A stretch of DNA of 64,000 nt from Callaeas wilsoni. Taxonomy: Eukaryota; Chordata; Aves; Passeriformes; Callaeidae. The notes below the pieces were generated by a model that saw nothing but the letters and a program-made list of their open reading frames with translations, had not been told where the DNA came from and made no database searches. The position numbers and the translations under genes were made by a program. Positions 13,902-24,045 of the stretch are shown here, in pieces. Positions within the stretch are counted from its first letter, which is position 1, and each line of letters opens with the position of its first letter. The stretch spans positions 496,001-560,000 of the forward strand of contig VWPU01010145.1 in the NCBI GenBank assembly GCA_013398955.1. The letters are read 5' to 3'.

Positions 13902-13979
13902 TTTTTTTCCAAATGACACTGGACAAAATTGGTAATCAAAATAGCATCCCTTCTTGCTATGGTGTCATTTGGAAAAAAA
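13902..13979. repeat. Perfect 18-bp inverted repeat (hairpin)
   Basis: The left arm at 13902-13919 (seven T, then ccaaatgacac) is perfectly complementary to the right arm at 13962-13979 (gtgtcatttgg, then A run). Inside the loop a second helix pairs atagca (13941-13946) with tgctat (13955-13960), lying one base from the outer stem on the right and 21 bases from it on the left. The total of 78 nt is in the size range of a small-RNA hairpin precursor. The 21-nt one-sided bulge and the oligo-T/oligo-A stem end argue against a standard microRNA. No function is assigned. Confidence 0.85.
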
Positions 13980-15100
13980 AAAAAAAATTGTGCAACTGCC
14001 TTATTTCTGAACACCACAATGAACAATTCTCAGACAAAGTTGAATTAAAATTCCTTTTAGACTTTTCTTCCCTTCTGTAGGAACAGCCTTCTTAGCATGT
14101 TGAGCTTCAGCTGGCCAGTTCCTCACTCCCGTGCAGTTCCTGCCATCTTTGCCTTGCAGCGAAGCAGAGTCATTGTGTATGATGGCAGTACCTGTGGCAC
14201 ACATGTGACTTTGTTTCCAGACAGCGGGGATGAGGCCCACTTTTATGATCTAATAATTTTTGAGTGAGACATACCAGTTTCATAAAGAGGAGGTGAGGGC
14301 TTGAGGGTTTCTTCTCCTGTGCATCTCTGCAGGGATGACATGCTGCTGGGGCAGCCCCTGTGTTCACTGCATCTCTCTTCACTGCAAGGATGGAAGAGAG
14401 ATGATCCCACCATCTTCCAGTATTTCCTCAGAAGTCTGATTTATTGATCTGTAATGATTTTCTGCTTCACAGGAATACAGAGCTGACAGGAATAACAGCT
14501 GTTGTTGTACCAGATCACCAGAGATTTACAGATTTCCTTATTTCCAAGGAGTACTGCTGCAGTGTGGAGGTCATGGTCCTGACAGAGAACCAGCACACAA
14601 TGTTATACGACTTCCATTGCTGTAAAACTTCGAATCTAAACAAATAAATGTGTCCAATGCAATATAGTTCTCTTTCATGTCCTGGGCAAGTCTGCTGTTT
14701 CCATGGTTACCAAGGGGCAGCCTAGTAGAGAAACCATCCACATTTTTTTCAACAAATTTTTTAGGACTATCCTTTTGAAAAGTTGTACAGAATCAATCCA
14801 TCGTAAGACGTATCCACAGCTCTTCAATTTGCTCTTTGTTTAGAAATTCATGCAAAAATCAATTGCACAATTTAAAACATATTAGACAGGGCAACTTTGA
14901 ATATTCCTCATTCAAAACCAGCATCTTATAAAGCGCATAGCCTTTATTTACACGGCTTACTGTGTCTTTCCTTCTAGAACTTTTAAAAAAATTACTATTA
15001 GTTACTTCATATTATTTTAAAATTATTTCAATAAATCAAAACTATACTTTTAGAAAGATTTCTCTCCACCAGGATCTATCTTTCCCTGGAAGACAAATGT
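13980..15100. other. Unique DNA with a GC-richer patch, no gene called
   Basis: About 14080-14420 is GC-richer than its surroundings but has no recognisable domain. At 14470-14487 a pyrimidine-rich stretch ending in 'cttcacag' resembles a splice acceptor. It is followed by an open frame that ends in a stop overlapping AATAAA (14643-14648). This is noted as a weak terminal-exon candidate only. Confidence 0.45.
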
Positions 15101-15410
15101 AATTCCAAGTGCCCCCCACTCCTTTTTTTCTTAGCTTTTATTGCTGGGCAGACGTCATAAGGTGTGTAATAGACCTTTGGTCAGTTTGGGTCAGCTGTCC
15201 TGGCTACATCCCCTCCCGAGGTCTTGCCCACCCCCAGCCTACTGGTGAGGGGGGGATGTTGAAGAGAGAGCACAGATGCTGTGCCAGCACTGCTGAGCAG
15301 TAGCCAAAACACTGGTGTTATCAACACCTTTCTAGCTACCAATGCAAAGCACAGCACCGTAAGGGCTGCTGTGGGGAGGATTAACTCCATCTTAGTCAGA
15401 GCCAAAGCAC
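15101..15410 (+). mobile_element. Avian LTR-like repeat fragment
   Basis: I recognise this arrangement as a dispersed avian retroelement segment: 'gccccccact' with a pyrimidine run, 'gcttttattgctgggcagac', 'gtcataaggtgtgtaataga', 'ctttggtcagtttgggtcag', 'ctgtcctggctacatcccct', 'cacccccagcctactgg', 'aacactggtgttatcaacac' and finally 'gaggattaactccatctta'. GC is higher than in the flanks. I see no retroviral coding sequence next to it, so it is a solo or truncated copy. The orientation and LTR class come from memory of related copies and need a library search. No target-site duplication was identified. Confidence 0.55.
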
Positions 15411-18400
15411 CTGACTATAAAACATGACATTGACTTTACTGGTACATACCTAAGTACTTTGAGCCCTAAGATTGGACTTTGGGCTCACTATCCCATGTCT
15501 GTTTAAGAATCACATTGAATCAGAATCTTACTCTACCAATACCAACAAGGTAATAGTGACGATGCAGGATGTTCATTTTACAAACACTAGGTATTGCCAT
15601 TAAATGTCAGTATCAAAGATTATCAACAGCATTCAAAAATATAATTTCAAAATGGCTCCATGTGGTCCATTTGCACTGTTGCATCTGATCTCTCCAGATT
15701 GTTTGGAAACCTCAAACTGGGTCTTAGCCACCTGTAGGCCCTAGTTTTGATTTCCCAATATATAGTCCATTTGAAAAAACTTTCACCTTTCTTAGAGAGG
15801 TCAGAGTGCTTCCTCAGTGCTCAGAGAGTTGCTAAGGGGTTTTCAGGATAGAAAACCTCAGATTCCACCTCAACCCCATCTTAGTTCTTGCAAATCAGAG
15901 CAGGAGTTGTGCCCTCCATCAGATGAGAGCTGGTCTCACTAGGTTAAGCAGTTTGTAGCAAGACATCCCAGACCTCTGGGTCAACCAGTTAAATCTCACA
16001 CAGTCTTTGATGCTTTCCTTAACTCTCGCTGGTGGGAGAGGTGCTGGGCCCTGAACACCATGTGCCATGTTCAGCTGCCCAGCTTGGGGAAATTATCAGC
16101 TGTGTCAGGTACCTGGAGCTAGAAAAGGAATTAATGTTGTGCAAGATCCCAAAGGTATATTTTCCATATGCAGCTGTCTGTAGCCCTTAAAAAGCCAAAT
16201 ACAGAGATTCACATGTCTTACAGTGAATCTTATGCATGGCTTTACTCTGCTGAGCCATGACCCAACACAGCACTGCAGATCCTGCTTCAGTAACCACCTG
16301 GCCAGAAGGAGCATAGGAAGCTCTTTCAGCAGCTCCTGTTGGAACAGTCTTTCCTCACAGTTGTTCCTGGACTCATGATAATTTTTTTACATTATTCATT
16401 TAAAGAAAGCCTCTAAAATAAAGGCCAAATTTCAGGAACTGTTCTGATTGAACTGGGTAGCTGAGACCATCACCAGCTTACTGCAGGCTTAATACAGCTG
16501 CACAGCCTTCATCTATTTTCTTGCTGTATCATACTACAAATTAACATATCATTTGATGCCCTCTATTTCCTCTGCTTTTCATGTTTCTCTCATATTGACT
16601 ATCACAGACAATTTTCAAGCAGATCTGTTAGCTCGCTTTTCTCTAATAAGAATTCTAAGTTTTCATTTACTGACTATATTAATACTTCTGTATTCTCATG
16701 TCATTTTTACTTTCTTCTCTAATAGTAAGAAAAGCTCTGAGATTGGTATCATCTTCGCATTTAATTAATGAGATTTCTATTCCCTGAATAAGCTTCCCTA
16801 GCATATCTGCAGTTGATGCACACTATAATCACATTGAGTAGACATTATCATTAATGTACTAAGTGACCATATACTATTTTAATAATACTACTAATAATTA
16901 TTACACTCTTTGCTGCCTGCACAAGTGTGTAGGTATACAGAAGAATGTATTTAGTGTTCCTAAGTCTTTAATATTGCCCAAAGTAGATCTTCTTCTTTGT
17001 CTCTGAGAATTATTAGCTTTGGCTGTTTTATCTTCATTATAATTGTCACTTTCAGCTCAACCAAGAATACCTTTACTCAAATGCTCTGATAGTTACTTTT
17101 GAACTGTGAATCCAATCATGTGGACAATATGAAGTTTGATTTTAAAGAAATCAAACTATTATTAAGTATTTAGTTGGAAGGATCTTATTGCCACTCTTTA
17201 CTTCATGGAAGTAAAACATATATTTTAAAATAATAATGAACACCTAATATTACAACAAAAATAAAACCAACAAATACACTCACAGATTTAAATGCCAATA
17301 TTTCTATTATCTCATTTTGAACACACAACTGCTCTGAAACTTTTTCAGCCACTTTGAAATAGCACCATTCCCTTCTTCCTGCCAGGAAAGCAGCTGAATA
17401 AATTGCCAAGTAAACTCTCCAACCAAAGGGTACTTCCAGCATGTTTGGCAATATGACACGCACTGCTTCATATTTTCATCAGGATGTTCACTTCTTTTCC
17501 TTCCTGTGAAAACACAGAATGTATCCAGCACTGAGATATCCAGCAGAATATCAGTTGCTTTCTGATCACTACTATACTTCATTTTTTTCTGGATTTTGTC
17601 AATTTTCAAATCAAGACTAATTTCAAGAGGTAATGAACTACTATTTATTTAAAGGGCTCTAAATGGATGTCTTTTGTTGGTGTGCAAGGCACCTCCAATA
17701 TTGTATAAGGATTCAGAGTTTTCGTGTCAGCTTTTTGGACGTGAACTGACACAACATTTTGAAGTAGAGGACACTTGACTATATACTTTGAGTGGGGTCA
17801 GCTGCGAGGGGGATCCTAGGGATACAGGACACTCTGGAGAGTGGCTGTGTGCCTGTGGCAGCCTCCCCTCCTTCAGTTCTCCCGTGAACTGGGAGCTGGC
17901 TTAGCTCAGGGCTCCACTAGGGAAATAGCCACAGGGTTCCAAAATGTCTGCAAGGCTTGAAATTAGTTGCATCTGTCACTTTCTGAGCAGTTATTTGAGG
18001 GCCTAAATGTTAGAGTTTAGGTGTGGTACAACTCCCAGTCTGTGATCTACAAAACAAAAGGTAAATTGCACCTTCAAATTATACAGGACAGTATCTATTT
18101 TTTACATCTAATGATTACTATTAAATATTTTTGGTGGGAATATAATTAAAGGCCAACGTATGGTCCCTCTGGTACATTAGCTTATAAGTTCATTTATGTA
18201 TAGCCTTATGTATTTAGATCTGTGTAAGGATTTCAGGGTAAAATGCTTCTCTGCTGACAGACACAGCATTAAAAAGAGACACTATTTGGGATCCTCTTTT
18301 CAGCAGATGAAACCAAGCCTTTTGAAGCTAACTATGCTCACAGCTTTTCATTAGCAATTTATTACAATTAAAGAGCCAGGAGCAGAGTCTTTCAAAGATT

Positions 18401-18566
18401 TCTCAGAATGCCCTGTAAAATCTGGGATGGGAAAAACTCTGGGAATTCCACTTGGATTAAATATTGAGAGCAGTGGGAGCAAAATTTCCAAGTATTTTAA
18501 CTCTGGAATTTTTTGTGAGATTTACTCAATATCCTCCTGAATTACAAAATAATATTTTATTTTGCT
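15411..18566. other. Unique DNA, no gene seen
   Basis: AT-rich, with a mildly GC-richer patch near 17760-17930 that matches no repeat I know. Open frames stay under about 100 codons and show no domain. Confidence 0.55.
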
Positions 18567-18810
18567 GAGTTTGAGAGGAAGCCCAGGGATGATCTTATCA
18601 ATGTGTACTGGTACCTGCTGGGAGGGAATTAAGATAAGGGAGCTGGAATCTGCTCAGCAGTGCACAATGCCATCTCCCTCTGCAGACATATTCAAAACCC
18701 AATGAGGCACAGTCCTGGGCAGCCTAATCTAGCTGACTCTGCTCCAGCAGCTGGGGATGGACTAGACAATCTCAGGAGTTACCTTCCAACCTGTACCACT
18801 TTGTGATTTT
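18567..18810 (+). repeat. CR1 LINE 3' end, internally deleted
   Basis: From 18567 the frame reads EFERKPRDDLINVYWYLLGG, which matches the CR1 ORF2 C-terminal pattern LEKRRLRGDLINVYKYL. After 'tgctcagcagtgcac' it jumps, at about 18668, to the 3' section 'ctccctctgcagacatattc' and 'aaaacccaatgaggcacagt', then 'cctgggcagcctaatctagc', 'ggggatggactagacaatct' and 'accttccaacc'. Roughly 150 bp of the usual CR1 sequence (the block with KFRLNIRKNFF and the following valine-rich part) is absent. Old, 5' truncated copy. Confidence 0.8.
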
Positions 18811-21800
18811 TTGAAACCAATCTTTGGAATATGCATCTTCTTCCAAGCAACTTCTCCTTATTCTGTTCTAAACACTGTGCAGGTTTTGAAGTAAACCTCA
18901 AAACCATAAAATAAAAGTGTGGGAGATTTAAGTCATTTAGGGAATTTATTTATCAGTTTTTAAAATCTTCATTGTTGGCATCTTATGATAACATTTTTAT
19001 ATCTAAAATATTCTGTATTAGAGAGAACAATTTATTAGCCCAATACCAATTTCAGTATCTGCATCAGATTATCAAATATATCTTTGCTTTAACGCTTCTT
19101 TGATTTGTCTTTTAATGATGAGTTTGTTTGATCTGCAAGCTCACATTTCATTATAATTATAATGAAGCTGTGAATTATAATTTTTTAAGATGATTCCAAT
19201 GTTTTACAGGAAGATGGATTCCACAACTCTTTCTCATTTTATGACTAAGAGCTATTCAATGAGAATTTTTTTTGTAGCTCCTTGCTTTACCTTTCCTCTG
19301 AACTAAGGACATTTCATTTTTAAACCTCTAACTCTACAAAAGAGAAAATTTCTTTAACTTTAAGCCTTAGAAGTTTTGTATAACTGTCCATTTCCCCATT
19401 GTCCTGTTTACTTGTCCAGCTGTCCCGGGTCAGGCTGTTGTTTCTGTTGCAATGATCTCTCTCTGTCTTTTCTAATGATAGTTGCAAAATGCTTCCATAT
19501 TATAACTTACTAGACTGCTAATATGATTACTAATGTAACTTTAATGTTCCAAGATTTTGATTTATGCTTCCACATTGCATTATCCTTGCCTCTCCTCATG
19601 ACTGATTTTTTTGATCCTAAGACAACAGATGTTCATAGAAAAATATATTTCTTTATTTGATTGCTTTAGTAAGCATCATTTTTGCCAGTGTATCTGATGG
19701 TAATAGGATAAGCATGTACTAGAACTGGCCTTAGCCTGGCTGATGTGTTATTAATCAGGTCTACATAAAATAACTGTTTTTAAAGACCAGTGATCTGAAG
19801 CTGCTTATAGCCTTGAATCAGTCCCTCAAGGATAAGTTCTTGAGTTGTTGCTCCTTGGGGTCATATATTAGTGATGCTGATTTGATCTTTTTAACTCAGG
19901 TCCCAAGTGTCATCTATCTGTACAAGAAAATGTTATTTATGGGTTCAGGAATACCTTTAAATGTCTTTGATCTTTTCCTCTCAGTATTGTTTTCAGAACT
20001 TTTGAGATTAACTTAAAATGAATCCGGTAGCTATAATGTCACAATAATAGAGACTCAGTTTATCTCTTGAAGAGCAATGTTTGGGTGCAGTAGCAGATAG
20101 CACTTGTTTTGAAGGGCCTTGCCCTGAGGCTGCTCTGTATTCTGAGTGCTAAGAGGATGTGTCTAAATGAAATCAATCTTTGACACTTGAACTTGGGTCT
20201 TGTGCTCCGTTATGGCAGGAGTCCTCTGCAGCACTCAGATTTCCTTGTTTCCCTCTGACTCTGCAGTACATTGCTCATCACGGAGCCCTGCAACCCAGTG
20301 CGAGAATTTTTTTATCCAGAGGAGGAGACTGGGCAGCACATCCTACTGTGGAGCACGCAGGAGGCTGAGTACCCCAGTAGTGATCACACCTCGCCTGCAA
20401 AGAGCACTCTGCCCTCATTAGCACAAAGGCTTTCAAGTGTTTCCAAATGCTTCTAATTTTAGACAGAGATATCCTGACACTTGATGATATTTTCCAGATC
20501 TGAACGCTACTCTCTGATACCACCTAAGAAAAGAATTGGTCAGTGCTTCTTTTAATAAATCAAGTAGGTCAAATTCGTAACATACTCAGCTAATGGGAGA
20601 CGGCTAGAGTTTGTTTAAAGCTGGTTACTGCAGTGAAGAAAAAGAAACAAAGAAAGAAACCCTGCTGGTGAACTTGATACAATTTGGATTAAGTTTAGAA
20701 TTTTTTTTTTTTCCAGGAATGCCTACAAGCAAACTGGCAGTGTGTTTGTAGTTGATTGATTGACGGATTAATTGGTAACAACAGCAAAAATGATAATAGT
20801 CCAGTGGCAGTTGCAGATTGGTTTTTTTTATTATTTAGAAACATTTTGTACATATTCACATTTCATATTTTTAAAAGAGAAGCAGGTGTAGCAGAAATTT
20901 ATTGCGATAGAGGAAAGAGGATTTGAACTGTTAAACACTGGAATTTCAAACACACACAGAAACACACGTTCCCCCCCTTCGAATAGGCTTTATCTGTGAT
21001 TAGAAGTAAAATTTAGATGCAGTTCTGTGATACTTGCTCCATGCACTCACAGAGCCTGAAATGACTGCCTAGAGATACGTCCAGGTAGATGGAGACTAAG
21101 ACTCAGCTGAACTCAACTCAATTCTCAAGGTAGTGTGAACACTTGGAGGTAAATGAGTTGTGTTGACTTCAATGGATAGGCACACTCCTAAAGCACCGTG
21201 CCATACTTTGTAACCATGAAGTTTCAAATTGCTTTATCTTCCACTGCACAATCATATCATTTTTCATTATATTTCTGTGCATTCCTTTCATGAGAATTAT
21301 TACATTATCAAGCAGAGCAGAAAAATGAGACATAGAGGTTACAGTTTTCTGCAAAAGAAGTGCCAGATAGAATAGTTTTCTCTTTATCACATTCCCTTTC
21401 TTAGGCAGCCTGCCAGCTATTGTCTTTGAACTAACAAAGCTCTGGAAAGGCTTCAGAATCTGAATATATTTTTTTCAAGCAACCTTGTTCATTTCAACTC
21501 TGAACATTATCTATTGCATTAACATTAATGCACTTTCAAATGTTCTTCTGAGCATCCCATTAGGCTGTACCTAATAACTAGGTGTTTGGTAAATGATCTA
21601 ATTTTCCCCATATTCATAAGGCTACTAGTCCTTTAAGCATGATGCAAGACCTATATCACAGCTCCCCAGAAAAAAAGTAACTTAAAACAGACTTCTTCTT
21701 CTTCCTCTTGTTGGCTGTTTTAATCTGCTTGGTTAGGGGAGATTATTGCATCCGCACACAACAGGCTACTTTTGCTCCACTGAAATATTTTTAGGAGGTG

Positions 21801-22965
21801 AGATTCTCATTGCTAGCTGTCTGCATGGACTTATTCTTATTTATTAGCTACATTAATGAATAAACTATCTGTACTTCCTTAATAGGATCAGTTTTTCATT
21901 TATCTGTTTAATGGGAGGAAACGAAGGCTCCAGTAAATGCAGTAAAGCATCCTGTTAGAGATTTAGATACCTGGTTGCAGCAAAGCACACAATGCACTAG
22001 GCAGGCTGGTTTTTGGATCAGTTAGACTGCAGATGACTAGCAAAATATTCCCAAACAGCATCTAAAATCCTTGGCGTCCTCACTTTTTCTTTTCTCTAAG
22101 GCATCTGAGTCTGCTCTTTGTCCACACAAAGCAGTTCTGAATACAGCAACACACTTGCTATGGGTTGAAAGCACCCCAGACCTTCAGCAGCTGAAGCACT
22201 GATGTGAATGACAAGGGGAATGCATAGCTCTTCATACCAGGTGCAAAGATTTCCTGGTAAAGCAGCTGTATCGATCCTTCTCTTGATTGTGGAGCTAGAG
22301 AGATCTCTGCAGTTCCTGTGCTGATAGGCAGCCCAACAGGGAGAGGCTTGTGAGGTAAAAAAAAAAGGCTGTTTTTATGGTTTTTTCCAGATGATTAAGT
22401 AGCTTTAGCTGAATCTGATAAAGCTGCATACATTCACAGCTATTTAGGAACACTCCACTGTGGAGTCTGAAGGATCCCTTAGATGAAGCTAGTCTAAAAC
22501 TTTTGTAGGTTTTCCAGCCTGCATTATCAGATTCTTCTAAAATTCAGTTGGTCCATAGAGGAATTTCTAAAGTGACAATGTCACTTACAGAGTGTGTCTC
22601 AGATTGTGAAAATTGTTCTGTGCATAAGAATTCTCCTTAAGACTATGTAAAGCAAATTTCAGGAATGACTGAAAAGAAATCTTTACATAATTGCTTACAT
22701 TGAATTATCTGTTTCAAAGATGCGGTGTATTTTAATTTACAGCAATTGCTAAAGATCATTTGGAGTAACAAGAAAATACTTTGTTCTTGTTTTGGAACAT
22801 GAAAGATGTTACTTCAAATGCTTGTTCTGAGAAAATATTTCTTGTTGATTTGGATTTAAAACAAGAACACTGAGAAAAGAAATGCTCAGTATTAGTAAGG
22901 AACTACTTATCAGGCAGATGTTCAGAACCAGTCAGGCACAACCTGCTGCTTTTTGAATGCTTTTT
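18811..22965. other. Unique DNA, no gene seen
   Basis: AT-rich. It includes a 20-bp palindrome at 19147-19166 (listed separately) and a GC-richer patch at 20180-20440 with overlapping short frames but no recognisable product. A poly-T run lies near 20701-20712 and a C run near 20970-20977. Confidence 0.55.
19147..19166. repeat. 20-bp perfect palindrome
   Basis: The sequence ttcattataattataatgaa equals its own reverse complement over all 20 bases, centred on AATT, with no spacer. Nearby (19171-19182) a related 'gaattataattt' word occurs. It could be chance in AT-rich DNA, a cruciform-prone site or a dimeric homeodomain-type site. Confidence 0.9.
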
Positions 22966-22970
22966 ATGTG
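22966..22970. repeat. Probable 5' target-site duplication of LTR copy 1
   Basis: ATGTG here against GTGTG at 24041-24045, four of five bases matching. The pairing assumes the same LTR end points that give an exact duplication for copy 2. Confidence 0.45.
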
Positions 22971-24040
22971 TCTATTGGGTTTGCATGGCAAGGTTTTGGT
23001 AGTGGGTGGCTACAGGGGTGGCTTCTGTGAGAAGCTGCCAGAAGCTTCCCCCATATCCTACAGAGCCAATGCCAGCCGGCTCTGAGACAGAACCATCACA
23101 GACCAAGGCCAAAGCCATCAGCAATGGTGGTAGAATCTCTGGGATAACAGACTGGAGAAGCAGCAGCCGAAGCTGGAGAGAGGAGTGAGAATATGTGAGA
23201 GAAACAGCCCTGCAGACACCAAGGTCATGAATAAAGAGGGGGAGGAGGTGCTCCAGGCACTGGAGCTGAGATTCCCGTGGAGCCTCTGGTGCAGAGCATG
23301 GTGAGGCAGCTGTGCCCCTGCAGCCCACAGAAGACCGTGGTGGAGCAGAGATGCACCTGCAGCCCATGGGGGATCCCACACTGGAGCAAGTGGGTGTCTG
23401 AAGGAAACTGTGTCTCCATGGAAAGCCCACAATGGAGCAGGCTCCTGGCAGGACTTATTAGCCTGTGAAGGACCCATGCTGGAGCAGCCTGTTCCTGAAG
23501 AATCCACGCTGGAACAGTGTGGAGATCAGTTAGTGAACAGTTAGTGAAGATCTGCAGCCTATGGAAAGGACTCAAGTGGGAGAAGCTCATAGAGAACTGT
23601 CTTCTATGGGACGGACCCCAGGCTGGAGCACAGGAGGAGTGTGAGGAGTTCTTCCCGGAGGAGGAAGGAGCAGCAGAGACAAGATGTGATGAAGCAACTG
23701 CAGCCCTCATTCCTTGCACCCCCATTCCCCCTGCACCACTGCTGGGAGCAGGTAGAGAATTCAGGCGTGAAGTCAACTCTGTGAATAAGAAAAGAGTGAT
23801 GGAAAGATATTGTAAGATTTGGTTTTATTTCTCATTATCCTACTCTGACATGATTGGTAATAAATCAAATTAATTTTCCCCAGTTCCGTCCATCATGGTA
23901 ATTGGTAAGTGATCTCTTCCTGCCCTTATCTGAACTCATGAGATTTTTCTTTTCTTTTCTCTCTCCTGTCCATCTGAGGAAGGCAGTGACAGAGTGGCTT
24001 TGGTCGGCACCAGGCATCCAGTCAGGGTCAATCCACCACA
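22971..24040 (+). mobile_element. Solo LTR copy 1, avian endogenous retrovirus
   Basis: A 1,070-bp LTR in sense orientation. It opens with 'tattgggtttgcatggcaag', passes through 'gagaagctgccagaagcttc', 'gagaaacagccctgcagaca' and a run of degenerate 'ccca(c/t)gctggagcag' modules (about 23375-23620), and carries the poly(A) signal AATAAA at 23859-23864 followed by 'ttaattttcccc'. It closes with 'ccaggcatccagtcagggtc' and 'aatccaccaca'. Copies 2 and 3 follow the same order. The usual TATTTAAG promoter motif has been lost ('ctgggataacagactgg' in its place). There is no gag, pol or env next to it, so it is a solo LTR left by recombination. The near 5-bp target duplication fits a class III (ERVL) or class I element better than class II. 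The family name is not asserted. Confidence 0.88.
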
Positions 24041-24045
24041 GTGTG

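Noticed and set aside
13902..13979. Canonical microRNA precursor
   Set aside because: The hairpin has a 21-nt one-sided bulge and an oligo-T/oligo-A stem end, which do not fit standard precursor geometry; kept only as an inverted repeat.
22972..23776. Antisense frames of 129-183 codons as genes
   Set aside because: They lie wholly within LTR copy 1, in its antisense strand, lack known domains and are explained by GC composition and repeated modules.
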